Source: JAMZMI01 sp047632435
GTDB lineage: Bacteria; Bacteroidota; Bacteroidia; Cytophagales; Cyclobacteriaceae
Assembly (NCBI GenBank): GCA_047632435.1
Contig: JBLICU010000001.1
Location: 62,001-126,000, forward strand
Reading direction: 5' to 3'
DNA: 64,000 bases
Shown here piece after piece: positions 41,470 to 51,232 of the stretch. Each line of letters begins with the position of its first letter. Within the stretch, counting starts at the first letter, position 1. Under the pieces are notes generated by a model. It searched no databases. It saw nothing but the letters and a program-made list of their open reading frames with translations, and had not been told where the DNA came from. The position numbers were made by a program, and so were the translations under genes.

Positions 41470-42381
41470 TTGGATTTACTGCGAGTAGAACAAATAAGCA
41501 AGGCGTATAGTAGTCATCAGGCGCTGCGGAATGTTAGCCTATCCATACCACAAGGAAGTATTTTTGGATTATTAGGCCCCAATGGAGCTGGTAAGACCAC
41601 TTTAATACGAATCATAACACGGATCATCGATGCTGATTCCGGTAAAGTATTTTTAAACGATCAGGAAATTACGACCGAGTTGATCAGAAAAATCGGATAT
41701 CTACCGGAGGAACGCGGGCTTTATAAGAAAATGAAAGTGGGCGAGCAGTTGGTTTATCTTGCCCGATTGAAAGGATTGAGTAGGATTGATGCTGTGAGCC
41801 GAATCAAAGATTGGCTAAAAAGACTCGACCTGACCGAATGGCACAATAAAACGATAGAAGATCTTTCCAAGGGAATGGCTCAAAAAGTGCAGTTCATTGC
41901 GACGGTCGTTCATGAACCAGATTTAATTATTTTGGATGAACCTTTTTCAGGATTTGATCCGGTAAATGCTGATCTGATCAAAAATGAAATATTGAGACTG
42001 AGGGAGGCAGGCACCACCGTGATATTTTCTACACATCGGATGGAATCTGTGGAAGAGCTGTGTGATCACATCGCCCTGATAGATCAAGCTGAAAAAATTC
42101 TGGACGGTCAAAAAATAGATATAAAAAATGCCCATAAGGATGGGACATTCATTATCACACATGCAGGGACTTTGACCTCTGCTAGTGAATTTGATATTTT
42201 ATCCCAGCATTCAATAGATAACGAGTTGGTGGAATCTATTGTGAGAAACAAAACAAATGGAGGACCAAATAACCTATTGAAAGAGTTGATTGCAAAGGTG
42301 GAGATTCATGCTTTTATTGAAAAAATACCGACCATCAATGAAATTTTCATCTCAAAAGTGAAAGGAGGCAACCATGAATAA
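41470..42381 (+). CDS. ABC exporter ATP-binding protein (NatA-like)
   Basis: The 303-residue ATPase has Walker A GPNGAGKTTL, the YLPEERGLY segment typical of NatA/Bcr-type exporters, signature LSKGMAQK, Walker B LIILDEPFSGFDP and the switch His in STHRME. A domain of about 80 residues follows (DUF4162-like). Its 3' end overlaps the permease gene by 8 bases. Exporters of this pair type move Na+ or small toxic molecules; the substrate is unknown. The likely start is TTG 41470. Confidence 0.9.
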   Translation: MDLLRVEQISKAYSSHQALRNVSLSIPQGSIFGLLGPNGAGKTTLIRIITRIIDADSGKVFLNDQEITTELIRKIGYLPEERGLYKKMKVGEQLVYLARLKGLSRIDAVSRIKDWLKRLDLTEWHNKTIEDLSKGMAQKVQFIATVVHEPDLIILDEPFSGFDPVNADLIKNEILRLREAGTTVIFSTHRMESVEELCDHIALIDQAEKILDGQKIDIKNAHKDGTFIITHAGTLTSASEFDILSQHSIDNELVESIVRNKTNGGPNNLLKELIAKVEIHAFIEKIPTINEIFISKVKGGNHE

Positions 42382-43690
42382 TATTGGATTGATTATTACT
42401 CGGGAGTATGTGTCGCGTGTACGCAAGCGTTCATTTATCATCATGACCATACTTGGGCCACTTCTGTTTGCGGGCTTTGTTTTCATTATTGGCTGGACAG
42501 CTACTAAAGGCGTAGATCTGAAAACCATTCATATCATCAATGAAAGTGGGCTTTTTGAAGATGTGTTTGAAGACTCTGATGGTGCGGACTATGTCAATTC
42601 ATCCTTGTCATTGGATGAAGGCAAGCAGGAAGTTCAGAATGGTGTTTTCGATGGTCTTCTTTACATTCCAAAAATTGACCTTGACAATCCGGAAGGAGTT
42701 GTTTTTTATGCTCCCAATAATCCAAGTATCGCGTTGGTTCAGTCACTGCGTAAGAAAATGAACAAGGAAATTGAGTTGGTCAAACTTAAAAAATCAGGTA
42801 TTGACCAGATGATTTTGGATGACTTGAAATCGGATCTCAGCATCAATACTATCAATCTTTCTGGAGAAGGGGATGAAAAGGAAAGTAGCTCTGTCGCAGC
42901 TACAGCAATCGGATATGTTAGTGGGTTTTTGATTTATATGTTCATATTCATTTATGGGGCAATGTGCATGCGTGGCGTTGTGGAAGAAAAAACAAGTCGC
43001 ATTATAGAAGTGATAATTGCTTCAGTCAAACCTTTCCATTTGATGTTGGGGAAAGTGCTCGGTATAGCAGGAGTGGGGCTGACTCAATTTCTGCTTTGGG
43101 TGATCCTCACCTTTGGAATAATCTCTATTGGTGGGAGTGTCATGGCTGTCACGATGATGGACAGCCAAAAACAACAAGCTGAGCAACTTGGGTTGCCTCA
43201 GAATGAAGTTACTGTCGCGATGCAGGACAATGTCTTTTCTGAGATAACCACCGCTATAGGCTCTATCAATTTACCGATGGTATTGATTGCATTTTTGTTC
43301 TTTTTCATTTCAGGCTATTTGCTTTATGGTGCTTTGTTTGCCGCCATAGGTTCGGCTGTGGATAGCGATGCAGACACTCAGCAGTTTATGTTTCCGGTGG
43401 TCATGCCGCTGATCATTTCAATCTCTATGCTTGGTATTGTGATCAACGATCCTAATGGTTCAGTAGCATTTTGGCTTTCTATCATACCTTTCACTTCCCC
43501 TGTGATCATGATGATGCGCGTACCATTTGGAGTGCCTATCTGGGAGCTTTGTTTGTCAATGGCATTGATGATTGCAGGATTCATATTCACCATTTGGATG
43601 GCCAGCAGAATTTATAGAATTGGCATTTTGCTGCATGGATCCAAAGTGAATTACAAAGTATTGGCTAAGTGGATCATGATGAGGAATTAG
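42374..43690 (+). CDS. ABC exporter permease (NatB/ABC-2 type)
   Basis: The 438-residue protein has an N-terminal helix (about 25-45), an extracytoplasmic domain (about 50-180) and six C-terminal helices. It contains the ABC-2 signature EEKTSRIIEVIIASVKPFHL. It forms an exporter with the preceding ATPase, whose stop it overlaps. The family is often annotated as Na+ efflux permease, but the substrate is open. Confidence 0.9.
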   Translation: MNNIGLIITREYVSRVRKRSFIIMTILGPLLFAGFVFIIGWTATKGVDLKTIHIINESGLFEDVFEDSDGADYVNSSLSLDEGKQEVQNGVFDGLLYIPKIDLDNPEGVVFYAPNNPSIALVQSLRKKMNKEIELVKLKKSGIDQMILDDLKSDLSINTINLSGEGDEKESSSVAATAIGYVSGFLIYMFIFIYGAMCMRGVVEEKTSRIIEVIIASVKPFHLMLGKVLGIAGVGLTQFLLWVILTFGIISIGGSVMAVTMMDSQKQQAEQLGLPQNEVTVAMQDNVFSEITTAIGSINLPMVLIAFLFFFISGYLLYGALFAAIGSAVDSDADTQQFMFPVVMPLIISISMLGIVINDPNGSVAFWLSIIPFTSPVIMMMRVPFGVPIWELCLSMALMIAGFIFTIWMASRIYRIGILLHGSKVNYKVLAKWIMMRN

Positions 43691-43715
43691 TGTCTTGATT
43701 TAGGTTTAAGCGAAT

Positions 43716-44738
43716 CTAATTTCTGTATGCCTGAATCAATTTCTGTGCATCTTTTCTTGTGGTGATGACAATTGGCCCTTGGTAGATTCCAGAATCTATT
43801 CCGATATCCTCCACTTTCACGGCAATCACATTGGGTCTGGATAAGTTAAGATATTTTGCCGGAAGAGGGTATATCCTGATTCGATCATATGACTGTGATT
43901 CTCCCAATCTTTTACCGTCTTTTGTCTTTCCGATCAAGTGTCCATTGAGATAGGTTTCATCGAAATCATCTATTTTACCGAGGACAATAACTAAGTCGTC
44001 CATGTTTCCGATATCGTCTGGGAGGATAAAAGATTTTCTGAACCAGGCGACAGAATAATCACTAGTCGTAAAAAAAATCTTGGTAAAACTGTGGTCTTTA
44101 TAGCTTTTCCAAAATCCAGGGACTAGCGTATTCTCCCAATATTCGTCATTGTAATCTGGATTGGCAAATTCAGGCTCATCTTCTTCCAGTATTTTCCAGA
44201 TTCCTTCCAGCGACAAAATGGGCACTGGCATATTTTCACGTACGTATAATCCTTGTTTACCTTTCACTATTCCCCCATCCTGGGATCTGTCATAAACACG
44301 AACAGCCACTTGATTTTCTCCCCATTTGATCAGCTCATTTGGAACGAAATAAGTGCGATGTGAGTCATATGACGTTCGGTAATTAGGAGGCATTTCACCA
44401 CCTTTTCCAATCAGAACACCATTAAAAAAAACTTCATCGGCATCATCAATGTATCCGAGATCAAGGATGTGATGGTCTTTATTTGTTGCAGGACGATAAT
44501 CAAATGATTTCCTATACCATGCGAAACCGTCATACCCACTGAAGCCTTCATTTTCCCAACGGCTGGGTACAAATATTCCGCCCCAGGTTTCATCATCATA
44601 ATCTAATGCAGCCCAATTCAAATTGTCGCCAATATTAAATTTCCATTGACCTCTTAGGTCCACAATCATAGTCGGCTCTTGAGCATTGGCCCAAAGGGAG
44701 AGGAAACAAAGAATAGATATGACAATAAATTTTTTCAA
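43716..44738 (-). CDS. Secreted protein with two GH2-like sugar-binding (jelly-roll) domains
   Basis: The signal peptide (KKFIVISILCFLSLWANAQ) places the start at TTG 44738 (340 residues); an upstream ATG at 44828 would put 30 implausible residues in front. Two similar domains of about 150 residues follow one another: one with LRGQWKFNIGD...WYRKSF...DADEVFFNGVLIG, and the other with LEGIWKILEED...WFRKSF...DFDETYLNGHLIG. This is the N-terminal sugar-binding domain of family 2 glycoside hydrolases, here duplicated with no catalytic barrel. It probably binds a carbohydrate at the cell surface or in the periplasm. A terminator of the upstream gene separates it from its neighbour. Confidence 0.75.
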   Translation of the reverse strand: MKKFIVISILCFLSLWANAQEPTMIVDLRGQWKFNIGDNLNWAALDYDDETWGGIFVPSRWENEGFSGYDGFAWYRKSFDYRPATNKDHHILDLGYIDDADEVFFNGVLIGKGGEMPPNYRTSYDSHRTYFVPNELIKWGENQVAVRVYDRSQDGGIVKGKQGLYVRENMPVPILSLEGIWKILEEDEPEFANPDYNDEYWENTLVPGFWKSYKDHSFTKIFFTTSDYSVAWFRKSFILPDDIGNMDDLVIVLGKIDDFDETYLNGHLIGKTKDGKRLGESQSYDRIRIYPLPAKYLNLSRPNVIAVKVEDIGIDSGIYQGPIVITTRKDAQKLIQAYRN

Positions 44739-44817
44739 ATCAGGACAATTATAGTCAATTGAATTTTCTGTATGGCGATAATAGATTGGCATTTGATATG
44801 GTTTTGTGAGAAGAAAA

Positions 44818-44850
44818 GAATCCACCAATAAGATCGGTGGACTCTGAATA
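44818..44850 (-). terminator. Terminator of the minus-strand secreted-protein gene
   Basis: On the minus strand the hairpin TCCACC-gatcttatt-GGTGGA is followed by TTCTTTTCTT. It ends the 44873-45448 gene and stands directly in front of the jelly-roll gene. Confidence 0.6.
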
Positions 44851-44872
44851 AAAATTAAATACTAACCAAATG

Positions 44873-45448
44873 TTACTTTAAAGCGAGTGTTTCAGAATAT
44901 CCGGAATCAAGGGATGTGAACTGAAAAGCCCGTACTTCATGCTTTATCTCTGATAAATCGTAGATTTGAGAAAAACTTTGTGCCTGATTTATCTGAACAC
45001 TGCTAATCTCATTATTGTTTATATCCAAAATGGATAGCTTAATGAACTCTGACTTGTAATTGGAGAATGAGACTTCATATTTATTATCACCCAGAGGTTG
45101 CATCATAAATATAGTGTAGTGAACAAGCACTTCTTTCTGAGAGATAATTTCTTTGCCTTTCGCAACTATTACATTGTATTTTCCCGGGCGTAGACTTTCA
45201 AGATTGTATCGTTCAAGGAACCCTCTTTTGGTGTTTAAGAAGTTTTTGAACACCAGGTTGTTTCGATCATCGATTATACTAATGGCAATTGTGCCTAAGT
45301 CACTTGGATCAGAAATAACACTCACTGTATTTTCAGTTGTAGAAAATATTTTGATGGACTCACTGGTGTTTGTGGTTGTAACGCCACCCTTTGCCATGAC
45401 GGCAATTGCTGTGCAAAAAATGAATGTGGAAATAAATAACTTTTTCAT
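44873..45448 (-). CDS. Hypothetical secreted beta-rich protein
   Basis: The 191-residue protein starts with a signal peptide (KKLFISTFIFCTAIAVMAKG). The mature part is beta-rich, with segments such as TIAISIIDDRNNLVFKNFLN, ESLRPGKYNVIVAKG and QSFSQIYDL that resemble a tandem of small immunoglobulin-like or T9SS-type beta domains. I recognise no named family. It is followed by a terminator at 44818-44850 and is probably monocistronic. Confidence 0.7.
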   Translation of the reverse strand: MKKLFISTFIFCTAIAVMAKGGVTTTNTSESIKIFSTTENTVSVISDPSDLGTIAISIIDDRNNLVFKNFLNTKRGFLERYNLESLRPGKYNVIVAKGKEIISQKEVLVHYTIFMMQPLGDNKYEVSFSNYKSEFIKLSILDINNNEISSVQINQAQSFSQIYDLSEIKHEVRAFQFTSLDSGYSETLALK

Positions 45449-45750
45449 GATGTGGTTTTTTAGTTTGCTTTCACATAATTACGGCGATTAGAATGGAGGT
45501 TTGTCATCGACTGGTAAAGCATTGTCACCAATTGTCATGCGATTGTATAATGATGTTTTTTTGAGTGTTTTTGGATGAAAAACGCCGAAAAATTGGCTTC
45601 TAAAAAGCTCTGAAATTTTTAAATAGGTATCCAGATTATATATCTAACATATCTTGATTTTTTTGGTTATGATTCAAGTAATATTATTTAAAACGTGTCA
45701 GTCAATTCTCCTAACTTTGATGCCATGTTTAGGTTTTAATTTAGTTTATT
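45449..45750. other. Intergenic region with promoter remnant
   Basis: About 300 AT-rich bases between the divergent secreted-protein gene and the T9SS pseudogene. The only recognisable element is TAACTTTG at 45712-45719 with TTTA 21 bases upstream of it, a plausible promoter for the pseudogene. Confidence 0.4.
45712..45719 (+). promoter_or_regulatory. -7 box TAACTTTG of the T9SS pseudogene
   Basis: This is a full match to TAnnTTTG, with TTTA at 45687-45690 as a possible -33 element (21-bp gap). The promoter may still be active although the gene behind it is broken. Confidence 0.4.
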
Positions 45751-47640
45751 GTGCGAATAAGCAACGTTTTCCGGGTCAAGTTCTTAGTACTTGTCATTAC
45801 AGTTTTCTTCAGTGTACAGTCTCAGGCGCAAGTTCCTGGCAATGTCACCGCACCAACGCTTAAACTTTGGCTAAAAGCCAACGCAGGGGTGACAAAAACA
45901 CTTCCAGTCACCGCATGGGCAGACCAAGGTGGAGGACAACCAAACGCTGTAAAGGTTGGGACGGCTCCAAACTTGATCAGCAATGGCTTAAATTTTAATC
46001 CGGTCTTAAGGTTTGACAATGCAGGTTATTTGAGAATCACTGGAGGCATCTTAGGGGCCAACTCATATAGCGATACTTGAGTATTATAGTCAATAGAATT
46101 GAAACGCTCAGTAACAGAGCTAGTTACTGGATAGATGAACTTTCTGTTGGTGGTTCTTTTTCTATGCATCCCCAATTCAATAATAATCTCTACGTACGTA
46201 GAGGCGGAGGCTTGGGAGTAGCCTCAGTATTAACTACCCTGGATTATAACATCTGGGCTTTCGCTGGAAGTACGGGCACTGGCACACCGAGTGGGAATAG
46301 AGAACAATTGTATAAAATTGGGCTCGGAGTAGGCTCATTTGCAACATCTCGAACACTCACTGAGAATGGGTCAGATTTTCATATTGGAGGAGGAGGGGCG
46401 ACTTCTAATTTCCTTGGAGAGCTAGCAGAACTGATCTATACATCCACTCCCACAGCTAGTGGTCACGAGCGTATCCAGAGCTATTTGGCTATCAAATATG
46501 GGATTACGGAGGCTAGCGCTGACAATTCGGGAACCGCATCTGTAGACGAGTGTGATTTGGGATAACTCAGTGAATACAGGGTTTAACTCAAATATAACGG
46601 GTATTGGTCGAGATGATAACTCAGAATTGAATCAAAAGCAACCAAAATCGCTAGACGATTCTTTGTCAATAGGTTTAGGTAACATAGCAACCTCCAACCT
46701 CACTAATGTAAACAGTTTTACAAACGACAGATCTTACCTTCTCATTTCACACAATGGAGAAGAAATGCATACATCTTCACCGCCTTCCTTGGAGCATCCT
46801 GTCTCAGTAGCCTCCCGGCTCAAACGAGAAGTCTTGGTGGTAAGTACCAACCATACCAATCCTTTTTTTATTTCATGGAAAATCGCAAATACTACTTATG
46901 ATTTATTTGCGAGTGATTTGAGACTATTGGTGGATGTTGATGATAATTTCTTGATGCTACAGTATTAGGCACTGCAGACGGCCTAACATTTACTATTAGT
47001 GCATCCAGTGTAGAATTGAGTGGAATTACTACCAGTTATCTACCAATGAATTCTCGTCGATTCTTCACATTAGCCACAACAGGAAGCACTCCTTTGCCAA
47101 TAGAGCTCTTAGATTTCAGGGCTATAGCGATTGATAAGGATCAAGTAAGCCTAGAGTGGGAAACAGTAAGTGAGATGAATAATGATTTTTTCACTCTAGA
47201 ACGATCCATCGATGGAATTCAGTGGGGAACTATAACAACGATAGATGTTGCAGGAACTACAACGGAACTGAGAAGATATCAATATGTAGATAGGCAAAGG
47301 GGTCTGGAAATATTTACTGTAGACTAAAGCAAACAGATTATGATGGTGCTTTCGAATATTCCAAATTAGTGTATATCAATATCGCTGATAGATTTAGCAA
47401 TCTACTGACACTCTATCCAAATTCTACAAGTGGTAAGGTTACATTGTCGGGTAGCAACCTTCAATTGGATAAAGTGAAAATTTTTAATTCAACAGGACTG
47501 GATGTTTCCAACTCATTGGATGTAAAACAAGAAAGTAGTAATCAAGTCTTCCATTCGGTTTCTACTTTATTAATACCAATATCGGGTCCAGCAAGGTGTT
47601 CAAGCAGTGAGGAGAGAATAATTCTGAACTCACTCACCGA
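45751..47640 (+). pseudogene. Large T9SS cargo gene broken by several frameshifts
   Basis: Five successive open segments in changing frames (45751-46080, 46077-46565, 46552-46968, about 46945-47327, about 47290-47640) reconstruct one protein of about 620 residues. It begins with a signal peptide (VLVITVFFSVQSQAQ), then a lectin/LamG-like domain (TLKLWLKANAGV, LGELAELIYTSTPTA). The familiar block NITGIGRDDNSELNQKQ follows, then PLPIELLDFRAIAIDKDQVS, RLKQTDYDGAFEYSKLV, and a type A sorting domain (LTLYPNSTSGKVTLSGSNLQ). Breaks lie near 46080, 46555, 46955 and 47325, and the end is degraded. So many breaks indicate a decayed surface protein rather than one sequencing error. Confidence 0.8.
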
Positions 47641-47783
47641 TTTGTGAAAAGGCTAAGCCCTAAGTGGTTCCAAAAGTTGAGCTACTTCCTACAAGCCAAA
47701 ATATGTTAGAAGTGTATTTATGAGCTAAATGTGAGCGGCGCACTATAAAACTTCATGAATACCAAAATTTCACAATTGATCTT

Positions 47784-48473
47784 TCAGACAATCAGTTTGT
47801 ATCCTACCCCATGCACTGTCAGAATATGCCTGGGTTCGTTTGGGTTGTCTTCAATTTTCTGACGGAGTTTTAGGATAAAATTGTCTACAGTTCTGGTCGT
47901 TGGTTGTTCATCGTATTTCCACACTTTTTCAAGCAGATCATGCCGACTTACAATTTCATTTTTGTGCTCCCACAAGTACTGGATCACTTCCATTTCTTTA
48001 TAAGACATTTTCACTTCTATATCATGAGACTTGGCAATAAAATGTGAAAAGTCTATCAGCAAGTTGCCAATCTGTATTTTTTGTGGACTTTCCTTTTCAT
48101 TGGATTTTGATCTTCGTGACACAGCTTTTACGCGAGCAATCAACTCGCGGACACTAAAAGGTTTGGTGATATAATCGTCAGCACCCAGCTCCAGCCCAAG
48201 AACTTTATCTATTTCCTCACCTTTGGCAGTCAGGAAAATTACGGGTGTTTCAATTCCTTCTTTTCGGATAGTTTTACATACTTCAAACCCTGATATCTTG
48301 GGGATCATGATATCTAGCAGGATCAGGTTGTACTCATTTGACCGAAGAAATTCAAGTGCCTTTTCGCCATCGCCAGCTACAGTTACGGTGAATCCTTCAA
48401 ATTCTAAATTATCCCTAAGTCCAATTTGCATGGATGGTTCATCCTCGACGATTAAGATGTTCAGTGTGTTCAT
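47784..48473 (-). CDS. OmpR-family response regulator
   Basis: The 229-residue protein has a receiver domain (phospho-acceptor Asp54 in LLDIMIPKISG, Thr in FLTAKGEE, Lys in YITKPFS) and an OmpR-type winged helix (about 130-229; SYKEMEVIQYLWEHKNEIVS, TVDNFILKLRQKIEDN, HGVGYKL). An ATG one codon upstream (48476) is equally possible. It overlaps the 3' end of the histidine kinase gene and is the last gene of the long minus-strand run from 55774. Confidence 0.93.
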   Translation of the reverse strand: MNTLNILIVEDEPSMQIGLRDNLEFEGFTVTVAGDGEKALEFLRSNEYNLILLDIMIPKISGFEVCKTIRKEGIETPVIFLTAKGEEIDKVLGLELGADDYITKPFSVRELIARVKAVSRRSKSNEKESPQKIQIGNLLIDFSHFIAKSHDIEVKMSYKEMEVIQYLWEHKNEIVSRHDLLEKVWKYDEQPTTRTVDNFILKLRQKIEDNPNEPRHILTVHGVGYKLIV

Positions 48474-50004
48474 CATTTATAAAATTTAAAGTAAATGTGC
48501 TGCCCTTATTTGGTTCACTGATAACACCGATGGAACCCTGGTGTGCATCCATGATATGTTTGACGATAGAAAGCCCCAGACCCGTTCCTTTTACAGTATA
48601 TAGATCATCTTGAGTTACTCTAAAGAACTTGTCAAAAATATCCCCTTGTTTGTCTTTTGGAATTCCCTGACCTTTATCCTGAATACTGATTTTCACATAG
48701 TCAGTGTCTGCTTTCAAGGCAATGGTTAGTTCTTTTACATCCAATGAATATTTCATGGCGTTATCCACAAGGTTCACAATGGCTTCATATACTGCTTCAT
48801 GATCCGCATTAAGCATCACTGCTTCATGGGGGAAATTCAATTGATATTTAAATCCTTGTTGCTCAAGATGGTAGGCATAATCAGTGATCAATTTCTTAAT
48901 TAGTTCGTTGACGTCAAATGATGAAAACTGATATTCTCGTTCATTAGCCTCGATCCGTGAAAAATTAAGAATGCGGTTGACCATATTGGTAAGGCGCGCA
49001 GTTTCTCTGTAAATGATATTGATATACTCCTTCTTTTGTTCTTCACTCTTCACCCTATTCAAGGAAAGCGTTTCGGCAAACATACTGATCAAAGCAAGCG
49101 GCGTTCTGAGCTCATGGGAAACATTGCTTACAAAATCTGATTTCTTTTGAGCGAGTTTCAATTCATGTTTGATATTGCGTATGATCAGGATTAATCCCGT
49201 GATCAATAGCAATATTAATAATCCGGAAGCAATCAGATTGGATCTAAGCCTTTCGGTAACCAAGTCACTGACGGTAGTGGTTTTAGAACTTATGCCTACT
49301 TTAATATCGTTAAACATCCACATTTTTTCATAAAGAAAAACTTCGTGATTGAGCGAGTCAGTGGCGAATAAAATGTTGTCGTTATCAGCATTGGTGAAGA
49401 CCACAATGAGTTCTTCACCACTAATTTGCTGCAGTTTTGGGCTGAGAATTTCTGGAATATATTGTCCCGGATCGATAAGCCCGGTTAACAGGAAAAAGTC
49501 TTCTTTTTCCGTTTTAATGATGGTGTAAAACAGCTGGTTTGGACCAGAAATGCCTTCCACTGGTTCTATTTTTCTATAACCGGACTTTAAGTATCCTATC
49601 AACCTATCAACAGTAGCAACATTCGCCTGATAGATGGAATCAAGAATAGCCGTTTGCAGCGAGGTATCATCTGACTCATATAAAGTGATGTAGGTTTCAT
49701 TGGATACGAGTGATCTCAGATAGAGCCCGTCTACACCTGAGTAGGATAAAAGCGATCCAAAATCTTGCTGATCAAAGAGTGCTGTGTTTATTCCTTTGTC
49801 GATATCATCAATCATCGCACTTAGAATATCGTTTGAGTATTGATTGATTGAAAAGATAATCGCATCAAGTTGCTCCTTATATATCTGCTCAATTACTTTT
49901 TCGTTTTCTTTTAGTTTGGAAATACTAAAAACCACGTAAATGATGATTGGCAATACAATAGTGCCAATCATCAGAATGATAAACCTGCGAGACCGAAAAC
50001 GCAT
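48439..50004 (-). CDS. Membrane sensor histidine kinase
   Basis: The 521-residue protein has a first membrane helix (about 7-28), a periplasmic sensor (about 30-255), a second helix (about 258-280), HisKA with SNVSHELRTPL (H297), and HATPase_c with NLVDNAMKYS, DKGQGIPKD and KGTGLGLSI. It overlaps the response regulator gene by about 35 bases, so the two form a cognate pair. The sensor domain is not a recognised one. Confidence 0.92.
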   Translation of the reverse strand: MRFRSRRFIILMIGTIVLPIIIYVVFSISKLKENEKVIEQIYKEQLDAIIFSINQYSNDILSAMIDDIDKGINTALFDQQDFGSLLSYSGVDGLYLRSLVSNETYITLYESDDTSLQTAILDSIYQANVATVDRLIGYLKSGYRKIEPVEGISGPNQLFYTIIKTEKEDFFLLTGLIDPGQYIPEILSPKLQQISGEELIVVFTNADNDNILFATDSLNHEVFLYEKMWMFNDIKVGISSKTTTVSDLVTERLRSNLIASGLLILLLITGLILIIRNIKHELKLAQKKSDFVSNVSHELRTPLALISMFAETLSLNRVKSEEQKKEYINIIYRETARLTNMVNRILNFSRIEANEREYQFSSFDVNELIKKLITDYAYHLEQQGFKYQLNFPHEAVMLNADHEAVYEAIVNLVDNAMKYSLDVKELTIALKADTDYVKISIQDKGQGIPKDKQGDIFDKFFRVTQDDLYTVKGTGLGLSIVKHIMDAHQGSIGVISEPNKGSTFTLNFINDEHTEHLNRRG

Positions 50005-50074
50005 TTTTTTTTACTTAGTTATCAAAAGGTAAACAAAAAAGAATCCAATGACGGTTTTCTTTAGCGATCTTGAA

Positions 50075-51202
50075 CTACAGCTGATCCACAATTTGTAAAA
50101 ATACAAGTCGCCAGTTGACAGTAGGTTTGTGGGTATTGTTAATGGAAATAATCACTATGTCCTTTTCCGGCATCATATAGATGTATTGATCATAAAGCCC
50201 CTGCGCCATGAAGTCACCATATTCTTTCAGACCCAGAATCATGTGATATTGGTATCCCCATATACTTCCACCTGAGATGTCCCGTTCGTGCGTTTTGGCA
50301 ATCCAATCTTTTGGGATGAGCTGTTCCCCATTCCAATTGCCTTCATCCATTACCAATTTTCCAAATTTGGCCAAGTCACGCGTGGTGCTGTTGAAACAAC
50401 AAAATGTTTTCTCAATGGCCTGCTTTTGGTAGGTGCTCCATGATGCGTCATTCTCAGTTCCTATTTTTGACCATATTTTTGACTCAAAATATTCCGAAAC
50501 TCCCTGTCCAGTGGCATTGATTAGAATCATACCGATCAATTGTGTATTGGCACTATGATAGTGGAATGACTGGCCAGGTTCATTTTCTATCTTCAGTTTT
50601 TTAATCGCTTTATAAACATCCTTGCCATAATAATATCTCGCCACATCATTGTCAAGCGGATTGACATAACGTTCCTTGAATCGAATACCGCTTGTGTGTT
50701 TTAGCAGGTGCTCAATGGTGATTTTATCAAAATTTTTCCCGCGCAATTCAGGAATATAATCCACGATAGGGTCGCTGAGGCTTTTGATTTTTCCTTCTTC
50801 CATAGCGAGCCCGACAAGCATCGCTACTATGGACTTGGAAACTGAGAAAGTAGTGAAAATACTCTCTTCGGAATAATCCTCAGCATATTGCTCAAAAAGA
50901 ATCGAATCATTTTTAATCACAACAAATGCCAGATTGTGATTAAAATTATCAAGGAATTGATTCAATGCTATCGCATTTGAACCTTCTCCTGAGTATTGGT
51001 CAATGTAGAATTGTTTTGTTTCGGCAGCCTCAATAAATTCAAAATTTGTGCTATCCTCCTTGATGGTTTTTGAGGGAAATCGTTCAATATCTTCCTGACC
51101 GGCAAAATTCCAGAAAAGTGTCCTGGTAAAAGTGCAACCACCAGCAATAAGCATGGCACAAATCAACAAAATATAAGAATGCAGGTATCTCCACTTCACC
51201 AT
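50075..51202 (-). CDS. Serine hydrolase (beta-lactamase/penicillin-binding type), lipoprotein
   Basis: The 375-residue protein has a lipoprotein signal (YILLICAMLIAGGC) and the serine active-site motif SVSK in TTFSVSKSIVAMLVGLAM, a YHSAN tyrosine motif and the segment EHLLKHTSGIRF typical of class C-like esterases. It may be an esterase, peptidase or transpeptidase-like enzyme of the cell envelope. It stands 30 bases after the DUF2064 gene and 70 bases before the kinase gene. Confidence 0.87.
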   Translation of the reverse strand: MVKWRYLHSYILLICAMLIAGGCTFTRTLFWNFAGQEDIERFPSKTIKEDSTNFEFIEAAETKQFYIDQYSGEGSNAIALNQFLDNFNHNLAFVVIKNDSILFEQYAEDYSEESIFTTFSVSKSIVAMLVGLAMEEGKIKSLSDPIVDYIPELRGKNFDKITIEHLLKHTSGIRFKERYVNPLDNDVARYYYGKDVYKAIKKLKIENEPGQSFHYHSANTQLIGMILINATGQGVSEYFESKIWSKIGTENDASWSTYQKQAIEKTFCCFNSTTRDLAKFGKLVMDEGNWNGEQLIPKDWIAKTHERDISGGSIWGYQYHMILGLKEYGDFMAQGLYDQYIYMMPEKDIVIISINNTHKPTVNWRLVFLQIVDQL

Positions 51203-51232
51203 TTCAAAAGAACTTTATAAAGCCGATTCCTT

